Below, piece by piece: positions 48,029 to 60,452 of a DNA stretch of 64,000 nucleotides. Origin of the DNA: Siphonodentalium dalli (taxonomy: Eukaryota; Mollusca; Scaphopoda; Gadilida; Siphonodentaliidae). Below the pieces are notes generated by a model, which searched no databases, was not told the DNA's origin, and saw only the letters and a program-made list of their open reading frames with translations. Position 1 is the stretch's first letter. Each line of letters begins with the position of its first letter. A program made the translations under genes and the position numbers. The stretch is taken from NCBI GenBank assembly GCA_032622095.1, contig CP136063.1, forward strand, positions 78,779,980 to 78,843,979, in the 5' to 3' direction.

Positions 48029-48985
48029 CAGTGTTCGCGCTGGACCGAAAAAAACTTTAGCCAAAAGTTTAGCCAAATGAAAATTTTATTAGCCAAATGA
48101 ATTTTTTTTTAGCCAAATTAAAAAAAAACTATGGCCAAATTAAATCATCGTTTTCTGGTCGGTTCACAATTAATTACTAAAACGTCAAATCTAACAGACA
48201 CAGGTAAAATACACAATAATTTAACTAATTTTGACGAACTAGAAATATTTTTATATATATCGTTTATTAAAAATTTATTAATCTTTATGTGAAAGAGTGA
48301 TTTGGGGGAGGGGGGGGGGGGGGTAACCCGATATCGTCCTTCTTAATGTCATTATTTTTTAGTTTTATATCAATATCTTTTTGTAAATCATTAAATATTA
48401 ATTATCCTTGCGAAAATATCTAAGTGACATCTGGAAACTAATAACTTAATATTGTTACGCCATTATCAAATTACAATCTGTCATAAAAGCATGCATATTA
48501 TTTTGAATGTATCGGTATTGACGACAAATAGCCACAAAATATCTGTTGTGATTCACATTTGGCTGATTAAGCTATTGTCTTACACTTGGTGCTCATAAAC
48601 CTTGACCGTCATAAATACAATGTCATCACAAACATGCATTGTGCAGGAGCCCCGTGAGTTACCAGACAGACAATGGGGGGTTAGCGGATTAAATGTTAAA
48701 TACTGACTTTTTGCTGTTTCGTGCAGAGTGACGGGTTTCCCTTTGTACTGTCCGCGATCGGGTTTCCCTTTGTACTGTCGGCGATATAATCCCACTTACG
48801 ATGTTTTGGGACCAGATCGTTCACATCACAGAATTGAAAACCCACTTGCCAAAAATTCATGTTTTCAGTCTCCATTTGGGGTCAAAAAAAGTTTAGCCAA
48901 AAGTTTAGCCAAATGAAATTTTTATTAGCCAAATTCGAAAAATAATAGCCATTGGCTAATTTGGCTACCGACAGCGCGAACACTG
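48029..48985. mobile_element. Non-autonomous hAT element with 8-bp target duplication
   Basis: The 14-bp terminal inverted repeat CAGTGTTCGCGCTG starts at 48029, and its complement ends at 48985. The octamer GTGATGAG lies directly outside both ends (48021-48028, 48986-48993), a perfect 8-bp duplication typical of hAT transposition. Internally there are repeated TTTAGCCAAA phrases near both ends (48056-48097 and 48892-48935), a poly-G run near 48305, and a 27-bp tandem duplication (48733-48785). No transposase remains. Confidence 0.92.
48733..48785. repeat. 27-bp tandem duplication inside the hAT element
   Basis: GGGTTTCCCTTTGTACTGTC followed by CGCGATC or GGCGAT, twice in tandem. Confidence 0.9.
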
Positions 48986-48999
48986 GTGATGAGAGGAAG

Positions 49000-50050
49000 C
49001 TAATAGATATCATGTCACTTGATTAATTACGCGTCGCAGATCGGAGATCGGCCGTTATTATATCGATTATTCTTGTTCTGGGTTATGCCGCCTGAAGTTC
49101 AACGAAGTCAATTGTCACCATATATACCATGATTAAGGGTATCACGGAATTTCCGACTGTCGGTACATTATATATATGTCTCCGACCCCCGGGGCAGGTT
49201 AAGATCGGTGCTATATCTGGATTCATCCGCCCAATGACGTCAAATGGTCCGATTCCATGATTGAAGGGTGTCATTAATTTTCTGACTTCGGCACTTTATT
49301 CGATGGTAGTTATAATCAATTTCCCGCCAATTTAGGCAACTTGGAAGGTGGTAATGTACTTGATATTTACTGAGCCAATATCTTTGACATACGCCCCATG
49401 AATATTCGTGTATTGGCGTAAACAAATATCTGTACTTGTTTCCCGTTGTTTGTAGAGACAAAACTTTCGATTTTAACCATAGCAGAGTTAACCTGCAGCC
49501 CTGTTATGTATGTACTGAACTCAAGCATCCAAATTGCAGCTTTGTAAAATAGTTAAACCATCCTTGATGACTGCGTGGTGATGGCCTGCTATGGCGATAA
49601 CACTCCAGAATAAACCACATCTGGTATTCGTTTACAGCCCAAGGTTAGCTGTCGGGGCATATATCATGTATTCACAACTGGCGCAATTAGCAATCTTTTT
49701 CTATAACATAATTAAAAAGGGTCTGATCTTTGAAGTCAAATTGAATTGATGTAGAACGTTGGCAGGACTAATTGCTATGTAATTAGTGTGTGTTATATAT
49801 GTTCTAACTCCATGGCCAAGTGTATGAAATTGTACCAGCATTACCATTGATAACAATAAATAAAAATGACTCTACTTTCTCTGCAAATACTTATTGAAGT
49901 AACGGGAATTTCTTCACTCTTTGCAACATTACAAACACACGCTTTTCATCTCACTATACATCTCGGAGATAAATATAACCATATACTGTAGACGGGCGGG
50001 AGAGTGTCTATAGAAGCGAAGACATTTTTATCGGAGACGACATTTCTAGT
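49000..50050. other. No gene recognised
   Basis: Contains a weakly repeated phrase (ATGATTAAGGGTATCACGG near 49128 and ATGATTGAAGGGTGTCATT near 49257) and otherwise nothing identifiable. Confidence 0.35.
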
Positions 50051-50057
50051 ACTTTAA

Positions 50058-50449
50058 CCCTTTACCCAACAAACCGGCCAAAACCGGCCAAATAAAGCTT
50101 CAACAGCCTAAAATATCTTCGGTCTGTCTCAATAGAACCATACAAATATGGATATCATTGGAACCGGCTCCTTGACCACATTGTGATAGTTACAGTTATG
50201 CCCTGTGCCAATGCATTCTCTTATATATGCGAGTCGACCATAGGTCGCCTCGCATATATAAGAGAATGTATTGGCCTAAAAAAAATCTTTTTTTAACACT
50301 TTTTACCATTTTTTCTTACATTCTTTAACAATTTTATAATTTTTAATGTGTTAAGCCAATGCATTCTCTTATATATGCGAGGCGACCTATGGTCGACTCG
50401 CATATATAAGAGAATGCATTGGCACAGGGCCCTTCTGTTGGGTAAAGGG
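50058..50449. mobile_element. TTAA-flanked palindromic MITE, copy 3
   Basis: 392 bp, CCCTTTACCCAACA termini, TTAA at 50054-50057 and 50450-50453. Palindromes at 50207-50275 and 50355-50423. It is nearly identical to copy 1 and in the same orientation. Confidence 0.9.
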
Positions 50450-50454
50450 TTAAA

Positions 50455-50690
50455 GTGATGTGAAACACTCCAGTAGGGTGATCAAATAGAAATGGAGAAT
50501 AAACTTACTCAAAGTAGTTATTCTTACAAATATTATATCCAAATTGACAACACATACCGTCATTATTATATAATAATTTAATGCAGTGACTCTCGGTGGC
50601 GATTTCATTTGCATTAGCTTATCGCCGATAGTTGCGTCCCGAATCGAGTAATAAATATTTTCAATTGCGAGTAGTTCAGACGATGTTTTC
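50455..50690 (-). repeat. Dispersed repeat, copy B
   Basis: Reverse complement of 34540-34790, directly next to MITE copy 3. Confidence 0.7.
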
Positions 50691-50888
50691 TTTTTTGCTT
50701 TGTTTTTCCAGAATATACCTTTGGTATCTACCGAAACGGTCCACGTTAGAATGAGGCTCTTGAGAAAAATAATCCATTATGGCCTGGGATGTGGGCATAG
50801 AAAATTCTCACCCTCGGGTGCCGAGTATAATATAAATACCTCCAATATTACATGCATTGTGTGTTCAAATGAGTCATGGTCGGTATAA

Positions 50889-51271
50889 CCCTTTACCCAA
50901 CAAACCGGCCAAATAAAGCTTCAACAGCCTAAAATATCTTCGGTCTGTCTCAATAGAACCATACAAATATGGATATCATTGGAACCGGCTCCTTGACCAC
51001 ATTGTGATAGTTACAGTTATGCCCTGTGCCAATGCATTCTCTTATATATGCGAGTCGACCATAGGTCGCCTCGCATATATAAGAGAATGCATTGGCCTAA
51101 AACAAATCTTTTTTTTAACACGTTTTACCATTTTGTCTTACATTCTTTAACAATTTTATAATTTTTAATGTGTTAAGCCAATGCACTCTCTTATATATGC
51201 GAGGCGACCTATGGTCGACTCGCATATATAAGAGAATGCATTGGCACAGGGCCGTTCTGTTGGGTAAAGGG
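50889..51271. mobile_element. TTAA-flanked palindromic MITE, copy 4
   Basis: 383 bp. Same ends; TTAA at 51272-51275 on the right and ATAA on the left (one substitution). It lacks one 10-bp AAACCGGCCA unit present in the other copies. Palindromes at 51028-51096 and 51177-51245. Confidence 0.88.
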
Positions 51272-51563
51272 TTAATCATACTATGTATACAGTTTCTGTG
51301 AATCTTATCCATTTTCTCGTGAGTAGGGAGTTAGGTCGAAGTCACCAGCTGTGAGTTACATAAAGTGGTGATCACTTGCATAAATAATAGATGACAAACG
51401 ATATTATCCCTCACTAGATCGGTTTCCAGACGTGAACTGGGCTATTTCACAGTTGCGCCGCTGAGCGTTAGGCGCGAATAATAATCCCAGATCGTTCTTG
51501 TTGATATCTAGGTCGCCTCCTGTGTCTTGTACGCTGAGGTCATCAGATGTCATACTTCATTAA

Positions 51564-52089
51564 AGGCACGGGCGGCGTTCGTTGCAGAAATATTAATATT
51601 TGTTCAAATCGCCATCAACAGAAGGAATATTACAATATATATAGTTTTGTTCACATGACAAACATAATCAGCGCGTAAATAGTATATTGTCGTCAAGACG
51701 TATGATGGTGTCGTAAACAAGAGCCTGCTCGTGTTACAGAAGTGTTGCTTCTGTTTACATAACACAGCGCAATTCCATTGGTTAATCACACACAAATGAT
51801 ACAAACGCTCTTTATTATTTCAATATCAGGAAAACAGTAACAAACAACGCTCTTTATGTTTACCATATCCGGATCTAAACAAAAGCCAGGTTCTGTAAAG
51901 TTTTTTGCTTTTGCTTTTGTTTACATAACAAAGGAAAACACATTTGACAATAACATACTGTTTATGCCATATTTCTGATTGGTATAAGAACAAGGGATGT
52001 CAATATTTTACTATTATTTCTGTTTATGGCGGTTTTTGACGGATGTGAATATTGTAACAGCATACCCAACGCCAACGCCGCCCGTATCT
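51564..52089. mobile_element. TTAA-flanked MITE (AGGTACGGGCGGCG family), copy 2
   Basis: 526 bp, ends AGGCACGGGCGGCGTT and CCGCCCGTATCT, TTAA on both sides (51560-51563, 52090-52093). It matches 39741-40250 throughout, with a short extra GCTTTTGCTTTTG and a GTGTTGCTTCTG stretch. Confidence 0.82.
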
Positions 52090-52184
52090 TTAATCGTGAA
52101 TTCGTTAGTCACAGTTCTGGAGAAAATAATTCGGAGCCTTTGACAGGTTTCAACTGGGTGACACCTGTGGATTAAACGAATCTC

Positions 52185-52275
52185 TAGTTAAGTGGTCCTG
52201 CTAGTTTGCTATGGTGCTGGAGGGTCCTTCTGAATTGCTATGATGTCGGTAGGCAAAACTGATGCTGTTAAGAAA
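52185..52275. repeat. Dispersed repeat related to 35165-35350
   Basis: Shares AAGTGGTCCTGCTAGTTTGC and CTGATGCTGTTAAGAAA with the 35-kb repeat, with fewer internal units. Confidence 0.6.
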
Positions 52276-52814
52276 CTCGTTCATTGTTTCTAAATATGTC
52301 ATTTTCACGGTCTTTGATAATCTGAAAGAATGGCGGAAAAGTTGTTATGCATATATGTGGGTGGCGAAAATGACATGTTTTTTTTTGGCAGATCAGAGGA
52401 CCCCACCCCGTGGATATTTGTGGAGTTGGGTACACTCTAAGAAAACAGCTCCCAATTTGGTTCCCCGGAGAAGCAAATACCAACATAGAACCAAACAGAG
52501 TGGTTCCACGCTGATTTGGTTCAATCCGGGACCAATATTCTAAGTTTGGTTCTTCAAAGAATCCACCGACTTAAATTTAACAACACGTCCACGAGTTTTA
52601 GGGTTAAGATGATACGGTGAAGACTAAATCAAGCGAGATTCATTTGAAACACCAACGAAGACATATCTCCACAGAGTGGTTCGAGTCATTTGTAAAGACT
52701 CTGATATTTTTATTGCTGGCGGGGTAACTCTATTGCTCATATCACAAATAGGAGAGAAAATTATGAAAAAGTTACTTTATTAATATAATATACTAACAGG
52801 GTTACCCGGCGTTT

Positions 52815-53065
52815 CAGAGGTTAAAATGATGTGAAACCCTCTGCTGTTGACATTTAGTTGGAATAGAGATTACTCTTGCTCAAAGTGTTACACGTACTCT
52901 CATAAATTGAATATCCAAAATGGCATCACAAAACGTCATTCTTATATACATGGACTATAAGTATAGTGGCTCACCTTGTCGGAGTGATTGTCATTTTGTT
53001 TATCGCGATTAATTCGTCACACCAATCAGAAGTATTTATTTATTTACAACTGCGCGTACTTCAGA
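52815..53065 (-). repeat. Dispersed repeat, copy C
   Basis: Same orientation and order as 50455-50690 (ATGATGTGAAAC..CTC, ATATCCAAA, TTTATCGCGAT, TTCAGACG), more diverged. Confidence 0.55.
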
Positions 53066-53069
53066 CGTT

Positions 53070-55040
53070 ATCAGTTTTTAAATCATACAGTCGACATGGT
53101 TGGAATTGACATCTTTGTTTAATATTTTTTATTGTAATCAAAACACGAATATCATAAACACATTACTTCGCAGAAATAAGATCCAACAATTAGTTTTACA
53201 TATGGGGATGTATAAATAAAGATAGCGGGTTAGACTAAGATTTTAAGGACACATGTTTATCATATCTCCATGGCGATACATAATGTTTTGAAGACACATC
53301 CAGGTGCTCCTCTGTCATTGGTGCTATACTGGTTAATTATTCTCTGCTTAAAACAAATTTTACTATAAATCAGCTATACATGTGCCCGACAGATAGCGAT
53401 ATTTTAAGTTCATGTTTGGCTATGAGTCTGTTCTAAAAAAAAGGAAAGAAATCCTCTGAATCGGACAGATGTACACTTGTCAGATGCCAGTATTGGATGA
53501 TCATGAAAAGCCATGTGCTACTGAATGTTTTCTTTTATCTCAGAATAAACTATATTTGACTACACTGACTACTTTTTTTGAACAGGCCATCTATACACTT
53601 CCATCTCTCTTGACAAGGTGTATCGTTTTTTGTGGAAAATTTATAACATTCTAACATGCTATCCTCTGATGGTTCAAAGTCCCTCATTTTGCAAGAATAT
53701 ATATATATCTTAAGTAGAATGATAGATATACTTTTAATGCTTTCTTCTGTGTATCTGTTTTGCAGCTCACTATATGAATGCCCTGATCCCGTCCCCATAT
53801 ATATATATGACAGTTAAGAATATATAATTGTTCAAGTGACTTAATTCGGTCACCATGTGTCGATGTTGTGAAATTTGAACGACAAAAACCCATCAAACCG
53901 AATTTTTGAGAATTACTGTAAGAATGTGAATTGATTTTGTGGAAATCGGAGCTAAAATACTTATATCAATTTCGGTGCCCCTATCCCCATCCGTTCATCC
54001 CTGACTCGAACGGCGCAATTTTTGACATCTTTAAACCACACCATTGGATCCCTCATATCATGGAGATGATTATGTTTACGTTTTGTGGAAATCGGCGGAA
54101 AAAAATGCTACCCCTCCTCTTGTTCTGTCCCTGACAACAGCGTCACTTCTAACAGAGAAAATTCTAACCCGCACCATTATCTTCCTCGTAAAAAGGATCC
54201 CCTGTTAGACCCCTAGGTGCCATCTATAGATGCCCCCGTGAACACAGACAGACAGACAGACATTCGCAAATATAGATATATACTCGATATCTCCTTCAGA
54301 CATCAGAACATCTTCCGATCTTCGGGGTCTATTCGGGAACCAACATCGTGTGATATCAATTTTAAACGGTATAACGTGTTTACGAATTAATAGAACATTC
54401 ACAAACAAAGACACCTCAAACGTGCTTATAACCTACACATAGTCACGGGACATTTCATAATAGGCATTTAATGAACCAAATATTGGGAACACCAAAGGAA
54501 CTATTTTGGTTCCATGTTCTTGTTCTATCCGATCAATCTTAAAAACACACGACGTCTTAGTCAATATTAAAACATGGCTCCTCTTTTCATTGAGTCCAGT
54601 TTATAGGATAATGGATGGTAATTGCATGTCGAAATTGTATATTATTTTAGAAACAACGATCCATTATTTTAATAACGGACTCTCAATAATCAATTAATGA
54701 ACCGTTAATTTACTGTGTATATATACGATTTCATTGCATATGACTTGCATGTATGATGCCATAATATATGCATGTAGCTCTCTAGACAACGATTTGCTCT
54801 CTGATTAATTGCTTTTAAAACATGACTGACATGATAAACATACAGGGCCGCGTTACGGGATATGTCAGGCATGTCGTTTCACGTACAGGCATTGGATTTT
54901 CAAATGTTGCAATTTCTCGAATCTAATTCAGATCCCGGGTGGCACGTTGTAAAATACACGGTATCACGACAAAACCTAAACTAATATAGTAATTTACATG
55001 TAAATGTAGTCCTTCGGTATTCAGTATAACGATCTCAATT
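53070..55040. other. No gene recognised; (ACAG)n run
   Basis: Holds a short CAGACAGACAGACAGACA run near 54246 and otherwise no supported feature. Open frames here lack familiar motifs. Confidence 0.35.
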
Positions 55041-55046
55041 TACATA

Positions 55047-55505
55047 TGTGACCCGCCATATCAAATCCAGTCGTAAGTCGGGATTTTTTTACCCTGTGCC
55101 AATGCATTCTCTTATATATGCGAGTCGACCATAGGTCGCCTCGCATATATAAGAGAATACATTGGCCTAACAATTATTTATCATTTTTTTTAAATAAATG
55201 TTTCTTACAATTTTTAGGACATAAAATAAAAAAACACCCATTACCCGGCAGGGAGCCCCACACATATATAGAAGCATATAGAAGAGTGTCGTCTGCTCAT
55301 GTTTGTCTGCGGTTCTGTATGGGTGAAATTATAAAATTGTTAAAGAATACAAGAACAAATTATTAAAATTGTAAAAAATTGTTAGGCCAATGCATTCTCT
55401 TATATATGCGAGGCGACCTATGGTCGACTCGCATATATAAGAGAATGCATTGGCACAGGGTAAAAAAATCCCGACTTACGACTGGATTTGATATGGCGGG
55501 TCACA
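55047..55505. mobile_element. Second element type carrying the palindromes, 129-bp inverted ends
   Basis: Inverted repeats of 129 bp (55047-55175 and 55377-55505) with a single mismatch start TGTGACCCGCCATATCAAAT. Each contains a full 69-bp palindrome framed by CCCTGT/ACAGGG. TA (within CATATG) lies on both sides. The outer termini have no similarity to the TTAA MITE termini, yet the inner palindromes and spacer are shared. Confidence 0.87.
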
Positions 55506-55509
55506 TATG

Positions 55510-56930
55510 GAGACTTAGATCTTGCAAAGTCTCCGATTAGTCATACCGAGGTCACCAGGAGGTCATTCAATATATAATATATATATCGCGGAAGAAGCTC
55601 ATTATCGGGACGTCGTGTTCATTAAACGGTCGGAAACGCAACGGGGAACTTCCGGTCCATACGTTGACAATGGGTTCAGATATCACGCCATCCGTACAGC
55701 CAATGGGCCGATAGGGCCGAACGCATGGTACAACTCACGTGTCTTGACCCAACTTCGGATTAATCCATTCTAATCATGCGGCCATGTTTTAAATCGGATA
55801 ATAGCGTCAAACTGTACATCATTTCAGCGAATGGAACTATCGCGACATGTGGCATGTGTTTCAGACGTTTCTACCATGAGTAGTCGCCATATATTATAAG
55901 CAACAGTCATAATATGTCCGTTCGATAAATGACGAATTGTACGAATGTATATATGTATATATATTATGTAGATTTTTTTTATTTTGAAATTCAGTGGATT
56001 GCTGGAATCAATTTATTACGATTTGCACTAATTGAGTAGGATGTGTAGTGATCATGTTTTTACGCATATAATGTAAATTTTATCAATATTGTTTGTTTGA
56101 TGTACGTACTACATGTATTCAACCACGAGCATTCGAAGCTTTGAGAGTTGTTTTCTCCACACGGTGGTTTTATCTGTTTAATGACTTTAGCATCTCGAAT
56201 TGAGAAGGTATGTACCAACTGGGTATACTGTATTATAGAATAATTGGCTATGTTATTGTGTGTATAACACCTATTTTGTAAATTTCATCTTTACACCCTA
56301 CTGTGTGTATAAAGATTCCTACTTTTTGCATAAATTTCTACTGTAGTGTAAATGTTTCAACGGCACTTCATGGGTTAAGCGTTTATACCCATTGTAGAGC
56401 TATGTTCGTCACGCCCACTTCGCGAAGTCAATACACCCCCCACACACACACAAACACACACGATAAGTGGTATAAATACAGAGATAAATACTATTCAATT
56501 CCATATACTAGTGTTTAATTGTTGAAAAATGTCAGTTTAAAGTCAGTTTAACGATGTTGTATGCTAGCTGCAGCGACTTGAGAACACATGTTTTATCTAG
56601 GTCGAGGACCGCTGTTGAAAATGTAAAAAAAACAGACGCACATGTTCGTCTGCCTTCCGTGTTTAAAGCGAACAACGACTTTCACGTTTACAACTACAAT
56701 TTGCTATTACTAAAGAATCATAATTATTGAGACAGAACCGTAGTTCCCCAGTACACATTAACAGCATTGATCTCAGTGGATCTTTCAATGGGCAAGATCG
56801 ATAACTCTATTAGAAGATATCGACTCATTAAACAAACTTGTTGATTATATTCTCCTGACAACTAGTGTAACTCATCTGTTAGGTTATCTCGCAATTCAAA
56901 CACTTGTATTTCTTCGTGCATTATTCCAGT
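55510..56930. other. No gene recognised; upstream flank of the retrotransposon
   Basis: A CACACA-rich run lies at 56436-56462. No ORF1-like frame is visible ahead of the retrotransposon coding region, so its 5' end could lie anywhere in roughly the last 400 bp. Confidence 0.35.
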
Positions 56931-56931
56931 T

Positions 56932-59900
56932 ATGGATAACATATGTATCGGCACTTGGAATGCTACAGGTATTTTTGGTAGCAGTGCATACCTCAGTCGG
57001 TTACTTCGCGATGAAGCTATAGATATCTTCGGAGTAAGTGAGCACTGGCTCCATAGTCATAACGTTCAATTCTTAGAGTCTATTCATCGACGTTACTCAT
57101 ATCACGCGGTGTGCGATGCCTCCCAGCGCCTTCCTCTACAAAGAGGACGATACAAAGGTGGTGTTTGTTTATTTTGGCACAAACGGTATGATACAATAGT
57201 CTCCGCTATAGACTACAATGACGATCGTATATGTGGCATTCAAATGCAACTTTCTCGGTGCAAATTCTTATACGTTTTCCAAGTGTATCTCCCATCCACA
57301 AATTATTCTGTTGAATTTTACAGAGAGTATATACAGAAAGTCTCAGACCTGATAACCTTATATTCTCCACTTGGCAACGTTGTTGTTCTATGTGACTTCA
57401 ATGGAAACCTACGGAAGACCGATGCCAGAAATCGCAGTTTCCAATTAATGCTCAAAGCACAAAATTATGTTTCTGCAAATAGCTCCGAAAAGTGTGATGG
57501 TCAACAATTCACATACGTGGCTGTAGACGGAACAGGTGGCACCACCATCGATCACATCATCATACATAAAGATGACCTGGTCAGAACCAAACGTATTGCT
57601 GTGCTCGATGATGATGCCTCCAATGTTTCGAATCACAGACCTATACTCATGGATATCTCGTATGGCAATGTACGCGATTGCACGAACACAACACAATCTG
57701 CTTGTTGGAATTGGAAAAAATTTATCGCCGATCAGGAATTATTATCATGTTATAGATTAAATGTAATGTCATTGTTACCAGAATGTCATATATATGATGA
57801 GACGGATTTGGCAATGTGCTATGATAGAACAGTTTCAGCTATACAAAGCGCTTCAAATATAGCCATTCCAAAGAAATCCTTCAAGCCATATTTGAAACCA
57901 ATTTGGAACCCCACGTTGAACAATCTACACCGTGAAATGCGCCATTTTCGAAGAATATGGCTGTCAGACGGACGCCCCAGAGGCGATACATTCGAAACGT
58001 ATGCAAACTACAAAGCCTCGAAACGTATGTTCAGAAAAGAAATGCGTAAATGTAACTCGCAGTTCATGTCCGCTCAGAACGAGGAAATAGACCGCGCCGC
58101 CGAAGTTGATCAAGAGTTATTTTTCAAAAAATTTAACGCAGTGCGAGCAAGTAGGAAAGGTGCGTGTAATAGTATATTTGAAGTAAACGGTTCCATGCTT
58201 CGAACTCCGATTGAAATCTCAGATGCATGGGCCGATTATTATGAGAACTTATACTCACCTTTGAAATCAGTTAACTTTGACGAATCACACTTTTTAGAAG
58301 TCAATAGCAAGGTGACCGATCTCCTCAGTAATTCAAACACCGGGACATATGACAGCATCTTAACCTACCCCGTCACTGATGTAGAACTTATGAACGTTAT
58401 GAAAACTGTCAATATGGGGAAAGCTGCGGGTCATGATTCCATCTGCTATGAACACATTTTGTATGGCGGTACGCACTTACATAAGCACATTGCCAAGCTT
58501 CTATCATCCATGCTCAACTTGTCATATATACCAACCCATGCACAAATTGGTGTGATAACTTCCCTATATAAAGGAGGTGACAAACAAAAGACAAAGTTCA
58601 ACAGTTATAGGGCAATAACGCTACTGCCAGTATTATACAAGCTCCTGGAGAAAGTTTTTCTTGCTCGCATTGAACGAAATTGTCCACATTTGATCGTAAC
58701 ACATCCACTGCAACATGGGTTTCAAAAGAACATTAGTTGCCTGATGTCATCTTACATAGTCCAAGAAGGTCTATCATATGCTTTAGAACAAAACTCTCGA
58801 TTATTCGCATGTTTCCTGGACGTTCACAAAGCGTTCGACACTGTTTGGACTAATGGTCTACTATTCAAACTTTTCGAGCGCGGTTTCACTGGGAAAACCT
58901 GGAAACTTTGTCACAACTTTCTAACAGGGGTAACATGCTCTGTTCGACACGAGGGCCGGAACTCTAGAGATATCACCATTAAGCAAGGAGCAAGGCAGGG
59001 GAGTACCTTATCGCAATTTACATCGACGAGGTGTTACGCGAGCTACAGCTGTCTAACTTTGGTCTTAAACTTCTTGGAATAAACCTCGCATCCCCAACAC
59101 AAGCCGACGATATGACACTGTTATCTTTTACTGCATACGGTCTTCAACGCCTATGTGACATATGCAGTGCATACAGTAGCAGGTGGAGATTCCTATATAA
59201 TGAACAAAAATGTAAGGTTATTGTCTTTGATGAGAAAACAGCAAAGACATCAACCAACCGCTCTTGGCTCATTAATAGTGGTTTGATCACAGAGACTGAT
59301 ACCATTACCCATCTTGGTATTACATTACATAAAACAAATTTCCAAAACGAACTTACCGAGTCGATATGCACGAAAATTCGCTCAACGTACCTCATGCTTA
59401 GCAATGCTGACCTGTACGCCGGTGGGATAACCCCACAAAGTTGCATGACTATGTATCAATCGATTGTTCTTTCTCGGGGCCTGTATGGATCAGAATTTTT
59501 ATGTAACACCACATGTTCAAATGCGACCAAACTAGAAAGAATACATCGCTTTTGTCTTAAGCGCATACAAGGTCTTTCCATGAGATGCAGAACTGACATT
59601 GTACTTGGTCTAGTAGGGAGTTTCCCCTTGGATTCGACAATCGCTATGAGGAAACTCTCCTTATTCGGTGGACTATGTCGCGCCCCTCAATCGAAAGCAT
59701 GTAAGCAGATTTTTGTTAGATGACTCCACGAATTTAGAGCCAATCAGTCCCAGGATTACTCTTTTATAAGTGAACTGTGCTCTTTATTTGAAAAATATAA
59801 CATGAATGATGTTTTCGTGGACTATGTCAAATCCTGGATCTCTATTCCAAAATTGGCATGGAAAAAACGAACTAGGGCAGAGGTACACGCCGTAAATGAA

Positions 59901-60452
59901 ACTTCATGGAAATCAAATGTTATGACTGATCCTTCTTTCAGTCGCTTCTGCAGAATCCAGGAATCCCTTCACATGTCTAACTTGTGGCGTTTATGTCGGA
60001 AATTTCCCGAAAACAAATCCGCATATTTCACAGTAGCTCGGGTTATTGAATCATCGGCGTCCCTCGAAGCAGGAATTTGCCCGCTATGTGGAAAGTCATA
60101 CACCGACAAAATTATGCACATCCTTATTGAGTGCAACGCCCTGGTTAACATACGCAATGACATGTTCTATGCATTAATTGACCAATACGGATTGCAATTA
60201 TTTATCTCTGTCGAAGAACTGTCTCCTGACGATATGATATCTTTACACTTATCCCAAGTCCACGATAGCTTGGTAGAAGCAATTGACTGTACTGACTCGT
60301 TTATAAACTTTATTGTCACTGTCACTGAACAGTTGTGGCAAACTTACAGTTTTATAGCTCAACGAAAACACATTCTAACACAGTTAGAAATCGGCATTAA
60401 TCTTGCTAACACACCACTAGGCGAGCCTTTAACTAACTTTGAACCACCGTGA
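56932..60452 (+). pseudogene. Near-intact non-LTR retrotransposon, endonuclease-RT polyprotein
   Basis: A 716-codon frame from ATG opens with an apurinic-type endonuclease (WNATGI, DIFGVSEHWL near 35; CDFNGN in place of GDFNA; TTIDHIII; SNHRPI in place of SDHxP). The RT follows: SLYKGGD, YRAITLLPVLYKLLEK, FLDVHKAFDTVW (about residue 628) and GARQGSTLS (about 686). A small deletion near 59015 removes a few codons and shifts the frame; the second frame resumes IYIDEVLREL and QADDMTLLS (a variant of YADD). An in-frame TGA at 59721 (CGA to TGA would explain it) separates a 216-codon C-terminal part with CPLCGKSYTDKIMHILIEC (C-x2-C-x9-H-x4-C). It would copy itself by target-primed reverse transcription. 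The jockey/I/R1-like clade is uncertain. With two clear lesions and two motif variants, it is the youngest copy here. Confidence 0.9.

Noticed and set aside
53931-54134. Frame with FRCPYPHPFIPDSNG
   Set aside because: No recognised family, splice sites or neighbours; length compatible with chance.
57445-57696. Minus-strand frame within the retrotransposon endonuclease region
   Set aside because: Shadow of the plus-strand endonuclease coding sequence.
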